A program made the position numbers and the translations under genes. Below, in pieces: positions 56,430-64,000 of a stretch of 64,000 nucleotides of DNA. The DNA is from an uncultured Flavobacteriales bacterium (lineage in GTDB: Bacteria > Bacteroidota > Bacteroidia > Flavobacteriales_D > Parvicellaceae), in contig CALSMU010000001.1 of assembly GCA_943787535.1 (NCBI GenBank), positions 124,001 to 188,000 on the forward strand. The letters are read 5' to 3'. The notes beneath the pieces are model-generated. The model did no database searches and was not told the origin of the DNA. It saw only the letters and a list, made by a program, of their open reading frames with translations. Position 1 is the first letter of the stretch, and each line of letters opens with the position of its first letter.

Positions 56430-58193
56430 TTGCCAGGAGCAGGACAAGGAACTCCAGATGTAACAGGTTTATGTGCAGGAACTTATGCAGTCGATGTAAC
56501 GGATGTAAATGGGTGTACATCATCATTCTCAACAACGATAACTGAACCAGCTCCAGTTGCTACCTCGATTGTATCAACAGCAGATGCTTCAGGAGCTAGT
56601 GTGTGTGATGGATCTGCAGATGTAATAGCTACAGGTGGGACAGGTACAATAACTTACACATGGTTTAATGATTGTGCTGCAACTTCGTTAAATGGAGCTT
56701 TAGCCGGACCAAATGTAACTGGATTATGTGCTGATGATTACGCTGTTGTATCTACAGACGTTAACGGATGTGCTGATACATTATGTCTTACAATCATAGA
56801 ACCAAATGCAATTTTCACAACCCTAACAGGTGTAGATGTGACTTGCTTTGGAGCGTGTGACGGACAAGCTACAGTAATTGCAAGTGGAGGTGTACCAGGC
56901 TTTACATACGATTGGGTATCTGTAGCAACAGGTAATCCTATTGGCCAAACAACAACAACTGCAACAGGGTTGTGTGCAGGCGATTATTTTGTAGTCGTAA
57001 CGGATGCAAATGGTATTGTACATAACAGTATTATTCAAACAATTAACGAACCAACAGTGCTTGCAGGAGCTGCTAATGTAATATCTGATTACAATGGATT
57101 TGATGTCTCTTGTGAAGGAGCTTGTGATGGCTCTGCAGAGGTTATCCCAACTGGAGGAACAGCACCTTACACATATGCTTGGGATGCAAATACAGGAAAT
57201 CAAACTACACCAATAGCTACCAACCTTTGTGCTATAACATATGATGTAGTAGTAACGGATGCTAACGGATGTTCTCAAACATTTAACGTAACACTTTCTA
57301 AACCACCGGTACTTGGAAATGTATTATCGTTTGTGGACGTAAGTTGTAACGCTGCATGTGATGGAACAATTACTTCTACACCAGCAGGAGGAACTCCTCC
57401 ATTTACCTACCAATGGAATGACCCTGCATTAACAACTACAGCAACTGTAGCCGATTTATGTGCAGGAACGTACGATGTTGTTATAGTGGATGCAAATGGA
57501 TGTACAATAACAGAAACCCAGTCGATAACAGAACCAGTTGCATTGGTGCTAAACGGATCAATGACAGGATCTAACTGTAACCAAAATGATGGTTCTGCAG
57601 AAGTTACCATTGTAACGGGAGTTGCTCCATTTACATACCAGTGGGATGCTAACGCTGGGAGTCAAACAACAGCAATCGCTTCTAATTTATTTGCTGGATG
57701 TTATGATGTTACAGTAACAGACGCGAATGGATGTAGTGAGTTAATAAATATATGTGTAGTTGATTTAGGAGCACCTTCAGCAACTATCTTAACACAAACA
57801 GATGTAAGTTGTAATGCTGGATGTGATGGTTTTGCTCAAATTCAAATATTTGGTGGAACACCGCCATTGAACTATACTTGGTATGATAATAACAACAATC
57901 CAATTGGTCAAACAACTGCAAGTGCATTGAATTTATGTGCAGGAACCTATGTAGGGGAAATGATTGATGATGTTGGATGTCAAGCAACAATAAGTGTTAC
58001 TATTGAAGAGCCAACTGCACTCAATGCTGTTATTTCAGCATCAACAGATGTAACTTGTTTTGGTTACTCTGATGGAAATGCGACAGTAACGGCTTCGGGA
58101 GGAACCGCTCCTTACACATATGCATGGAATGATCCTGCGGCACAAACAACCGCAACGACACTTCAACATTATTTCCTGGAACATATACCGTAA
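56430..58193 (+). CDS. giant adhesin, segment 5
   Basis: The in-frame repeat sequence actually extends upstream to 55962; the TTG at 56430 is only the first start-like codon. It encodes about eight divergent SprB units (VTCFGACDGQATVIASGG, VSCNAACDGTITSTPAGG and so on). It leaves frame near 58160, where one base is missing before ACTTCAACATTATTTCCTGG. Confidence 0.75.
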   Translation: MPGAGQGTPDVTGLCAGTYAVDVTDVNGCTSSFSTTITEPAPVATSIVSTADASGASVCDGSADVIATGGTGTITYTWFNDCAATSLNGALAGPNVTGLCADDYAVVSTDVNGCADTLCLTIIEPNAIFTTLTGVDVTCFGACDGQATVIASGGVPGFTYDWVSVATGNPIGQTTTTATGLCAGDYFVVVTDANGIVHNSIIQTINEPTVLAGAANVISDYNGFDVSCEGACDGSAEVIPTGGTAPYTYAWDANTGNQTTPIATNLCAITYDVVVTDANGCSQTFNVTLSKPPVLGNVLSFVDVSCNAACDGTITSTPAGGTPPFTYQWNDPALTTTATVADLCAGTYDVVIVDANGCTITETQSITEPVALVLNGSMTGSNCNQNDGSAEVTIVTGVAPFTYQWDANAGSQTTAIASNLFAGCYDVTVTDANGCSELINICVVDLGAPSATILTQTDVSCNAGCDGFAQIQIFGGTPPLNYTWYDNNNNPIGQTTASALNLCAGTYVGEMIDDVGCQATISVTIEEPTALNAVISASTDVTCFGYSDGNATVTASGGTAPYTYAWNDPAAQTTATTLQHYFLEHIP

Positions 58194-58420
58194 CTGTAAC
58201 AGATGCGAATGGATGTACATTTAGTGTTGATGCTATAATAGGAGAGCCATTAGAAATCCAATTAGCTACAACCTTTACAGATGCTTTCTGTGGAACAGCA
58301 ACAGGAGATGCAACGGTAACAACAACCAATGGTATTGCTCCATTTACTTATACTTGGGACGATGCATTAACACAAGCAACTGCGACTGCTATCGATTTAA
58401 CACCTAATACATATACTGTA

Positions 58421-61400
58421 GTGGTTGTAGATGCTGATGGATGTATACAAACAACAACTGCAATAGTTGGAGATATACCAGCGAGTGATGTAATTGTTAC
58501 CTCTACCACAGATGCATTGTGTTTTGGTGATGCCAATGGAACAGCGACTGCTTCTGTTAGTGGAACAGGAACAGCTCCTTATCACTATGAATGGTTCAAT
58601 GCTTCAAATATCTCTCAAGGGCAAGATAGTATCACGGCAATAGGTCTTCCTGCTGGAGATTATTACGTTACCATTACAGATGCTAATGGATGTGTGTCAT
58701 CTAGTGGAATAGGCACTATTGGGCAGCCTACAGTATTGTCCGTTGTTGCAAACTTAGATGCAGATGCCTCATGCTTTGGTTCATGTGATGGAAATGCTTC
58801 TGCAGTGCCAACAGGAGGAACAGCACCATATACATACCAATGGGATGATGCGTTATCACAAACTACAGATATTGCAACTAACCTGTGTGCCATAACCTAC
58901 AATGTAATAACAACAGATGATAATGGTTGTATAGCTAATGCTTCTGTTATAATTGGGGAGCCTGACCCATTAGCATTAGACTCCACAGTAGTAAATGCAA
59001 ATTGCGGATTACCTGATGGTTCTGCATGTGTCCTTGCAACAGGAGGAACAACACCATACGCTTACTTATGGCCTGATGGAAGTACCAATTCTTGTGCAAC
59101 AAACTTGGTAGCAGGTACATATTGCGTAACTGTAACGGACAATAAAGCATGTATTTCAAATATATGTATTGAAGTTCAAGATTTAAATGGTCCATCTGCA
59201 ATGATTGTAGATACCTCTATGGTTAGTTGCAATGGTTTTAATGATGGCTCAGCAACAGTAGATATGATTGGAGGTAATGGTTTCTTTACGGCTTTATGGG
59301 ATGTTAATGCTGGAGGGCAAACAACTCCAACAGCTTCCAACTTATCGGCAGGGTTTTATGCTGTGACGATTACTGACTCTATTGGATGTAATGCTTCCGT
59401 TTCTATTGAAATTACAGAACCAGATTTAATGATTTCGATTCAAACTTTCTACAATACTATTTGTTTTGGATCGTGTGATGGTATCGCCTCACTTGCAACA
59501 ATTGGAGGAACACAGCCTTATTATTACAACTGGTTGGATGTAAACAACATTACTGTAGGAACTGCTGACTCCATCGGGGGATTATGTGCAGGAGCTTATA
59601 CATTATCAATAGTGGATGCTCAAGGATGTACCGATATACTGAATTACGCTATCGGAGAGCCTGATCAAGTAACAGGATCTGCTAGTGCAACAGAAATCTC
59701 TTGTTTTGGAGCCTGTGATGGTACTGCTACTGCAGCGGGAATAGTTGGAATAGCACCTTTTAGTTATCAATGGGGAGCATCTACCGGTAATCAAACAGGA
59801 GCTACTGCCTTTGGATTGTGTCCGGGGAATTATATCTGTACAATAACAGATTCAGATGGCTGTCAAAATACGGTTTCAGCAATTGTAACGCAGCCAACTG
59901 TCCTTGAAGCAGCAATTAATTTAACAGGTAACGTTAGTTGTAATGGTTATAATGATGGTTTTGCAGAGGTTACTCCTTCAGGAGGTACAGCTCCTTATAC
60001 CTATTTATGGGATAATGGAGCTGGTTCACAAGTAACAGCAAATAATCTTTTAGCTGGAACTTACACCGTAACGGTAACAGATGCAAATGGTTGTGTTACG
60101 ACAGCGACAACAACGATTACTGAACCTACCCCATTAGCACTTATATCAACTACGATTGATGTGGATTGCTTTGGGAATTGTAATGGTTCTGCTAGTGTAA
60201 TTGCTAGTGGTGGTTCAGGTGGTAATACATACCAGTGGGATGATCCAACATTTGCTACTACTGCTGTAGTTAATAACTTATGTGCAGGAACATATACTTG
60301 TATCATTACAGATGCAAATGGTTGTACAATTTCAGAAACTGTAAACATTACACAGCCAACTCAAATTGGAATGAGTGTGTCGTTTACAGATGCAAATTGT
60401 GGATTTGACAACGGTTCGGCTTGTGTAAATGTCTTTGGAGGAACAACTCCTTATGTTTATCAATGGAATGATGCATTAACACAAACGACTGCCTGTGCAT
60501 CTAATTTAGTTGCTAATTGTTATACTGTGACAGTAACAGACGGAAATGGATGTTTTGAAGACAGCGTAATTTGTTTAGACGATATTGAAGGACCAACCGT
60601 TACATTTGTTACCTCTTCAGATGTAACGTGTTTTGGTGACCAAGATGGTTCAATGCAATATGTAGTTACAGGAGGAACAGGGGTTCCTACTTTGGAATGG
60701 GTTGATGGAGTTGGAAATCCAATTCCAGCAGGAGCCAATTTAAACACTTTGTTTGGATTAGATGGAGGGTGTTACTCATTAACCGCTACAGATGTTGCAG
60801 GATGTGTTAGTTCAGAATCAGCATGTATAACAGAGCCAACTCCATTGAATTCAGCTATATTGACATCTAACGTTAATAATGTCTCTTGTAATGCAGGCTG
60901 TGATGGTGATGCACTTGTAAGTGTAAGTGGTGGTTTAATCACAACAGATTATGGGTACAGTTGGAATGTTGGTCAGACGACTCAGCAAGCAACAGGATTG
61001 TGTGAAGGAACTTACACCGTAACAGTTAATGATGATAACAACTGCACAAGTGTGAGTTCAGTTACAATTTCGGAACCAACACCAATTGTTATTTCAGTTG
61101 ATAATATTGAAAATGTGTCTTGTTTTGGTATCTGCGATGGGATTGCTCAAATATCCGTGATGGGTGGAACCGCTCCTTATACATACAACTGGACAAGTGG
61201 AAGTACAAGTAGTATAACAAGCAATTTGTGTGCAGGTCAGTATAGCGTTACAATCACAGATGCAAACGGTTGTGCAGCAGAAATGGATATTACGATAACG
61301 GAGCCAACTCTATTAGCACAGACGGTCAGTGTAGTAAACGCTACGTGTTCTGATTGTAACGGAGAGGGAAGTATTACCGCATCTGGAGGAACAGCTCCTT

Positions 61401-63127
61401 ACTCTTACAGCTGGTTTGGATTAGGAAATTCTCCTGGTAATAGTAATAACGCTGGCTTGTGCGCAGGACTTATTCCTTTTGAAGTATCCGATGCCAATGG
61501 ATGTGTTATTAGTGGTACTGCTGATGTAATTGATGAAGCAGCTCCAGTGATTGATAGTATTACTTTTGTAGAACCACTATGTAATGGTTATAGTACAGGT
61601 AGTGCATCTGTATATACTTCTGGAGGAACAGCTCCTTTTACCTATCAATGGGATGATCCTGCAGCACAAACAGCACAAACAGCTTTAGCACTGCAGGATG
61701 GCTTGTATGCTGTTCAAGTATCAGATGCTAATGGTTGTACTGCTTTACAATTGGTAAACGTTACTGAGCCATCGCAATTAGTTGCCATTGCGGATCTAGA
61801 TAGAATTATTTGCTATGGTGATTCTACTCAGGTGTGGGCAAGTGGTCAAGGAGGGACTCCTTTCCCGGATGGTAGCTATACAGTTACTTGGGATAACTTG
61901 CCGAATACTGGTTCTGATCCTGTTACGGTAGCTCCGCTTACAACAACTCAATACTGTGCTACAGTTGTAGATGCAAATGGATGTTTACCGGTAAGTTCAT
62001 GTGTAACGATTACGGTTACTCCTCCTCTTGCTGTAACAATTACCCCTCCAGTTGATATTTGTGTTGATGCTGCTGTAGATTTAGTTGCCACTGCAACGGG
62101 TGGAGACCCGCTTACAAATCCATATACATTTACATGGTATGATGATGCCGGAAATAGTGTTCCAAGCACACAATCTGGGAATACCTCTACTGTAAATGTA
62201 AACCCAAGTGCGCCAACAACCTATTATGCGGTACTTTCTGATGGATGTAGTATTAATGATACAGTATCAACTACTGTTTCGATTAACCCAAATCCACAAG
62301 CATTTATTGCTGCATTTGATTCAACAGGTTGTGCTCCGTTTACGGCTCAATTTGTTGCTAACTCGGATATAGGTGTAAACTTTGAGTTTGATGTTGATTG
62401 TGATGGTATACCTGAATACTCAGGACCAAATAATACATTTAATTATACCTATACAAACCCAGGAACATATGATGTATGCTTAATAGTAACAAGTGCAGAT
62501 GGATGTTCTACATCAGTAAATTCTACAGCAATGATTACTGTTCATGATTTACCGGTAGCTAGCTTCGGTGTTACAGCTGAAGAAACTTCTATATTAAATC
62601 CAGTAATTGAGATGATTGATTATTCTGTTGGAGGTTCCATATATGCTTGGGACTTTGGTGATGGAACATCAATTACCGGAAATGGAGATAGTATCTTAGT
62701 TGATTCAATAAATACTGGACTTATGAGCGATCCAACTCACTTATATTCAGATACTGGCTACTTCGATATTACGCTAACTATATTCAGTATCAATGGAACC
62801 GACACTTGTGAAAGTAGTTATACACAAACAATCCATATTGAAGGTGATTATATCTTTTTTGCACCAAGTGCATTTACACCAAATAATGATGGTAAAAATG
62901 ATGTTTTCATACCAAAGGGGATTGGTATTGATGCAGTGACGTATGATTTCTATGTGTTCAATCGCTGGGGAGAACAAATTTTTGAATCACACAACAAAGA
63001 CATCGGTTGGGATGGAAAACATAAAGGAACTCAAGTTCAAGTTGATGCTTACGTTTGGTTAGTGAGAACACAGGATAACAAAGGGAAAGCACATGAATAT
63101 ATAGGTCATGTAACCGTGGTTAGATAA
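58421..63127 (+). CDS. giant adhesin, segment 6: last repeats, PKD domains, type B sorting domain
   Basis: In-frame coding really begins near 58160; GTG at 58421 is fortuitous. This 1,568-residue frame has about fifteen SprB units, an Ig-like segment (WASGQGGTPFPDGSYTVTWD), two PKD domains near residues 1285 and 1390, and the C-terminal T9SS type B sorting domain (residues ~1470-1568). The stop at 63127 is followed by a strong terminator, so this is the true end of the gene. Confidence 0.85.
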   Translation: MVVDADGCIQTTTAIVGDIPASDVIVTSTTDALCFGDANGTATASVSGTGTAPYHYEWFNASNISQGQDSITAIGLPAGDYYVTITDANGCVSSSGIGTIGQPTVLSVVANLDADASCFGSCDGNASAVPTGGTAPYTYQWDDALSQTTDIATNLCAITYNVITTDDNGCIANASVIIGEPDPLALDSTVVNANCGLPDGSACVLATGGTTPYAYLWPDGSTNSCATNLVAGTYCVTVTDNKACISNICIEVQDLNGPSAMIVDTSMVSCNGFNDGSATVDMIGGNGFFTALWDVNAGGQTTPTASNLSAGFYAVTITDSIGCNASVSIEITEPDLMISIQTFYNTICFGSCDGIASLATIGGTQPYYYNWLDVNNITVGTADSIGGLCAGAYTLSIVDAQGCTDILNYAIGEPDQVTGSASATEISCFGACDGTATAAGIVGIAPFSYQWGASTGNQTGATAFGLCPGNYICTITDSDGCQNTVSAIVTQPTVLEAAINLTGNVSCNGYNDGFAEVTPSGGTAPYTYLWDNGAGSQVTANNLLAGTYTVTVTDANGCVTTATTTITEPTPLALISTTIDVDCFGNCNGSASVIASGGSGGNTYQWDDPTFATTAVVNNLCAGTYTCIITDANGCTISETVNITQPTQIGMSVSFTDANCGFDNGSACVNVFGGTTPYVYQWNDALTQTTACASNLVANCYTVTVTDGNGCFEDSVICLDDIEGPTVTFVTSSDVTCFGDQDGSMQYVVTGGTGVPTLEWVDGVGNPIPAGANLNTLFGLDGGCYSLTATDVAGCVSSESACITEPTPLNSAILTSNVNNVSCNAGCDGDALVSVSGGLITTDYGYSWNVGQTTQQATGLCEGTYTVTVNDDNNCTSVSSVTISEPTPIVISVDNIENVSCFGICDGIAQISVMGGTAPYTYNWTSGSTSSITSNLCAGQYSVTITDANGCAAEMDITITEPTLLAQTVSVVNATCSDCNGEGSITASGGTAPYSYSWFGLGNSPGNSNNAGLCAGLIPFEVSDANGCVISGTADVIDEAAPVIDSITFVEPLCNGYSTGSASVYTSGGTAPFTYQWDDPAAQTAQTALALQDGLYAVQVSDANGCTALQLVNVTEPSQLVAIADLDRIICYGDSTQVWASGQGGTPFPDGSYTVTWDNLPNTGSDPVTVAPLTTTQYCATVVDANGCLPVSSCVTITVTPPLAVTITPPVDICVDAAVDLVATATGGDPLTNPYTFTWYDDAGNSVPSTQSGNTSTVNVNPSAPTTYYAVLSDGCSINDTVSTTVSINPNPQAFIAAFDSTGCAPFTAQFVANSDIGVNFEFDVDCDGIPEYSGPNNTFNYTYTNPGTYDVCLIVTSADGCSTSVNSTAMITVHDLPVASFGVTAEETSILNPVIEMIDYSVGGSIYAWDFGDGTSITGNGDSILVDSINTGLMSDPTHLYSDTGYFDITLTIFSINGTDTCESSYTQTIHIEGDYIFFAPSAFTPNNDGKNDVFIPKGIGIDAVTYDFYVFNRWGEQIFESHNKDIGWDGKHKGTQVQVDAYVWLVRTQDNKGKAHEYIGHVTVVR

Positions 63128-63150
63128 CCAACTTGAAAGAAGTGAAACCA

Positions 63151-63182
63151 AAAAAGGCAGTGCATATAGCACTGCCTTTTTC
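63151..63182 (+). terminator. intrinsic terminator of the giant adhesin gene
   Basis: A perfect 8-bp stem (GGCAGTGC / GCACTGCC), loop ATATA, extended by A/T pairs, ends in a run of five T. It lies 24 bases after the adhesin stop codon. Confidence 0.9.
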
Positions 63183-63379
63183 TATTGCAATAAATAGGAT
63201 TACTCTTTGCTCTGTAAATAAGCCACTAATATTGTAACCCTAAACTCCATATTAAAGTATTAATTTAGAATATTTCAGATGAACAGGTGCAACAATCTTG
63301 AATTTACAACGTCAGAGAATTAATAATATATATTAAACTGAACATCAAGAGTTAATAAAAAATAAAATACCTTTACATA

Positions 63380-63724
63380 ATGAATATACTATATCCTACA
63401 CTTCTAATCTTATTCTCGTTATTTTTAAAGGATTTTACAGCACAAACATCTGAAAGTAAATTTGTTCAATTCATGATGACAAATGTCGATTCAAGGGAAA
63501 AAGTATTGGAAATAGATCAATTTATGCGTAATCAGCAAGGAGTTGAAATTTCTCGAGCAGACATTATTAGTAAAAAATATTTATGCATTTATTCATCTAC
63601 AAGCGATTTAGACAGAGTGAGTTTTGAAACATGGATGGAGGAACTAGGAGTTGAAATCAAATGTTTTAGAGAAGGTAAATACGGTATAGATAAGGTAATT
63701 GATCAAAAAATGGACTGCGAATAG
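63380..63724 (+). CDS. small secreted protein upstream of another large secreted protein
   Basis: This 114-residue protein has a Sec signal peptide (residues 1-21, ending FTAQ). The mature part (KFVQFMMTNVDSREKVLEID, and a late VEIKCFREGKYGID) is of unknown family. Its size and N-terminus suggest a small periplasmic or secreted factor. It ends 2 bases before the next ATG, so the two genes are coupled. This repeats the arrangement of the 137-residue protein and the giant adhesin, although the two small proteins are not obviously alike. The 252 bases between the adhesin stop and this start hold only the terminator. Confidence 0.72.
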   Translation: MNILYPTLLILFSLFLKDFTAQTSESKFVQFMMTNVDSREKVLEIDQFMRNQQGVEISRADIISKKYLCIYSSTSDLDRVSFETWMEELGVEIKCFREGKYGIDKVIDQKMDCE

Positions 63725-63726
63725 TT

Positions 63727-64000
63727 ATGAAATATTATATCCATACACTACTTATATTTGCTATCGCATCTATTGCTAATGTTAGTTATTCCCAATGGGG
63801 GGATTGTGACAATTCAATTGAGGCATGCACCAATCCATCATTTGCGGTCACTCCAAATGGTTTTGGTAATATCGAAGAATTTCAATCAGGAACAATTACA
63901 AACCCTAGCTCAAATCCGAATGCTACTCCTGGAAACAGCGGATGTTTGCTTTCTGGAGAATTAAATAGTACATGGCTTTTAATTACAGTAACCTCTCCTG
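63727..64000 (+). CDS. large secreted T9SS-type protein, N-terminus only (cut by window edge)
   Basis: Ninety-one residues are visible from the ATG at 63727. A Sec signal peptide (MKYYIHTLLIFAIASIANVS, cleavage near YSQ) is followed by WGDCDNSIEACTNPSFAV, a GFGNIEEFQSGTITNP segment and SGCLLSGELNSTWLLITV. This N-terminal module, with its Cys pairs and the GELNSTW motif, is one I associate with very large Bacteroidota proteins ending in type B sorting domains; that end lies outside the window, so the call is partly inference. It starts 2 bases after the preceding stop. Confidence 0.7.
   Translation, partial: MKYYIHTLLIFAIASIANVSYSQWGDCDNSIEACTNPSFAVTPNGFGNIEEFQSGTITNPSSNPNATPGNSGCLLSGELNSTWLLITVTSP

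Larger units (their letters stand above)
47797..61776 (+). repeat. array of about 58 SprB-type protein repeats
   Basis: Each unit is ~75-80 residues and follows the pattern x-C-(N/F)-G-x-C-D-G ... GGT-(A/P)-P-Y-T-Y-x-W ... L-C-A-G-T-Y-T-V-T-V-T-D-A-N-G-C ... E-P. I counted units by the Cys-Asn/Phe-Gly start and Glu-Pro end; the count could be off by two. Units 8-30 (49.4-54.4 kb) are nearly identical in DNA; later units diverge. Confidence 0.88.
46816..63127 (+). pseudogene. giant T9SS-secreted SprB-like adhesin gene, interrupted by eight single-base indels
   Basis: Taken together, this 16,312-base region encodes one protein of about 5,435 residues once eight indels are removed. Layout: signal peptide (MRNILITTTLLLGSLFSIAQ); a Cys-rich head of ~300 residues; one PKD-like and one Ig-like domain among the first repeats; about 58 SprB-type repeats of ~75-80 residues (consensus ending TVTVTDANGC); two PKD domains (YTNPGTYDVCLIVTSADGC and YAWDFGDGTSI); and a type B sorting domain (FAPSAFTPNNDGKNDVFIPK, then GWDGKHKGT and AYVWLVRTQDNKG). 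SprB itself is the mobile gliding adhesin of Flavobacterium johnsoniae; similar giant proteins are surface adhesins. Indels: +1 at 50289, -1 at 50438/50439, +1 at 50959, 52715, ~55849, ~55861 and 55961, -1 near 58160. They look like consensus errors, but true decay cannot be excluded. Confidence 0.88.

Noticed and set aside
50289-58160. Programmed ribosomal frameshifting as the reason for the broken adhesin frame
   Set aside because: The shifts go in both directions, lack slippery heptamers, and align with single-base differences from neighbouring repeat copies.
63368-63375. TACCTTTA as a promoter of the 63380 gene
   Set aside because: Transcription would begin at or after the ATG, and no -33 element is present.

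Overview
The window comes from a low-GC member of the Bacteroidota, most likely Flavobacteriales (a Crocinitomicaceae/Cryomorphaceae-like relative is my best guess, not proven). The evidence is the gene order rpsU-xerC-hpf-tRNA(Thr,Tyr,Gly,Thr)-tuf-tRNA-Trp-secE-nusG-rplKAJL-rpoBC, a long-type purM beside prfA and pyrF, a fused secDF, glutamine synthetase III, a DUF3467 gene after rpoC, TTTG-N18/19-TAnnTTTG promoters, and type IX secretion (T9SS) type B sorting domains with SprB-like repeats.

Positions 1-42.4 kb are almost entirely minus-strand housekeeping DNA. From left to right they hold: the 5' end of purK, two secreted proteins of unknown function, acs, a putative porin, the rpoC/rpoB/ribosomal protein/nusG/secE/tuf/tRNA block, hpf, xerC and rpsU, an acyl-CoA dehydrogenase, apt, an HhH protein, an AGCS symporter, a RmlD-like reductase, a TrkA-type K+ channel, a PspC protein, pyrF-prfA-purM, a PorE-like OmpA protein, glnN, a Ca/Na exchanger, tatA and secDF. 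All of these frames look intact. Several intrinsic terminators and promoters can be read directly.

From 42.8 kb onward the character changes. A small lipoprotein gene converges on a malate dehydrogenase gene broken by one extra base. Next comes an ECF sigma factor overlapping by 4 bases a membrane protein that has an anti-sigma-like N-terminus, one transmembrane helix, two PKD domains and a T9SS type B sorting domain. It is followed by a small secreted protein and then a 16.3-kb gene for a giant adhesin of about 5,435 residues: signal peptide, Cys-rich head, about 58 SprB-like repeats, PKD domains and a type B sorting domain. The window ends in a second small-secreted-protein plus large-secreted-protein pair, cut by the edge.

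The giant gene is interrupted by eight single-base indels. I can place each one by comparison with repeat copies or the expected repeat frame, and removing them restores one continuous frame. Three of them lie in or beside the middle copy of a 921-bp higher-order repeat, which points to consensus or assembly error more than to a decayed gene. The sequence also shows 921-bp (307-residue) and 915-bp (305-residue) higher-order tandem repeats, and cysteine pairs that appear and disappear together across the SprB units, implying intra-repeat disulfides. The most interesting candidate system is the sigma factor / T9SS-tagged membrane anti-sigma-like protein / giant adhesin cluster.
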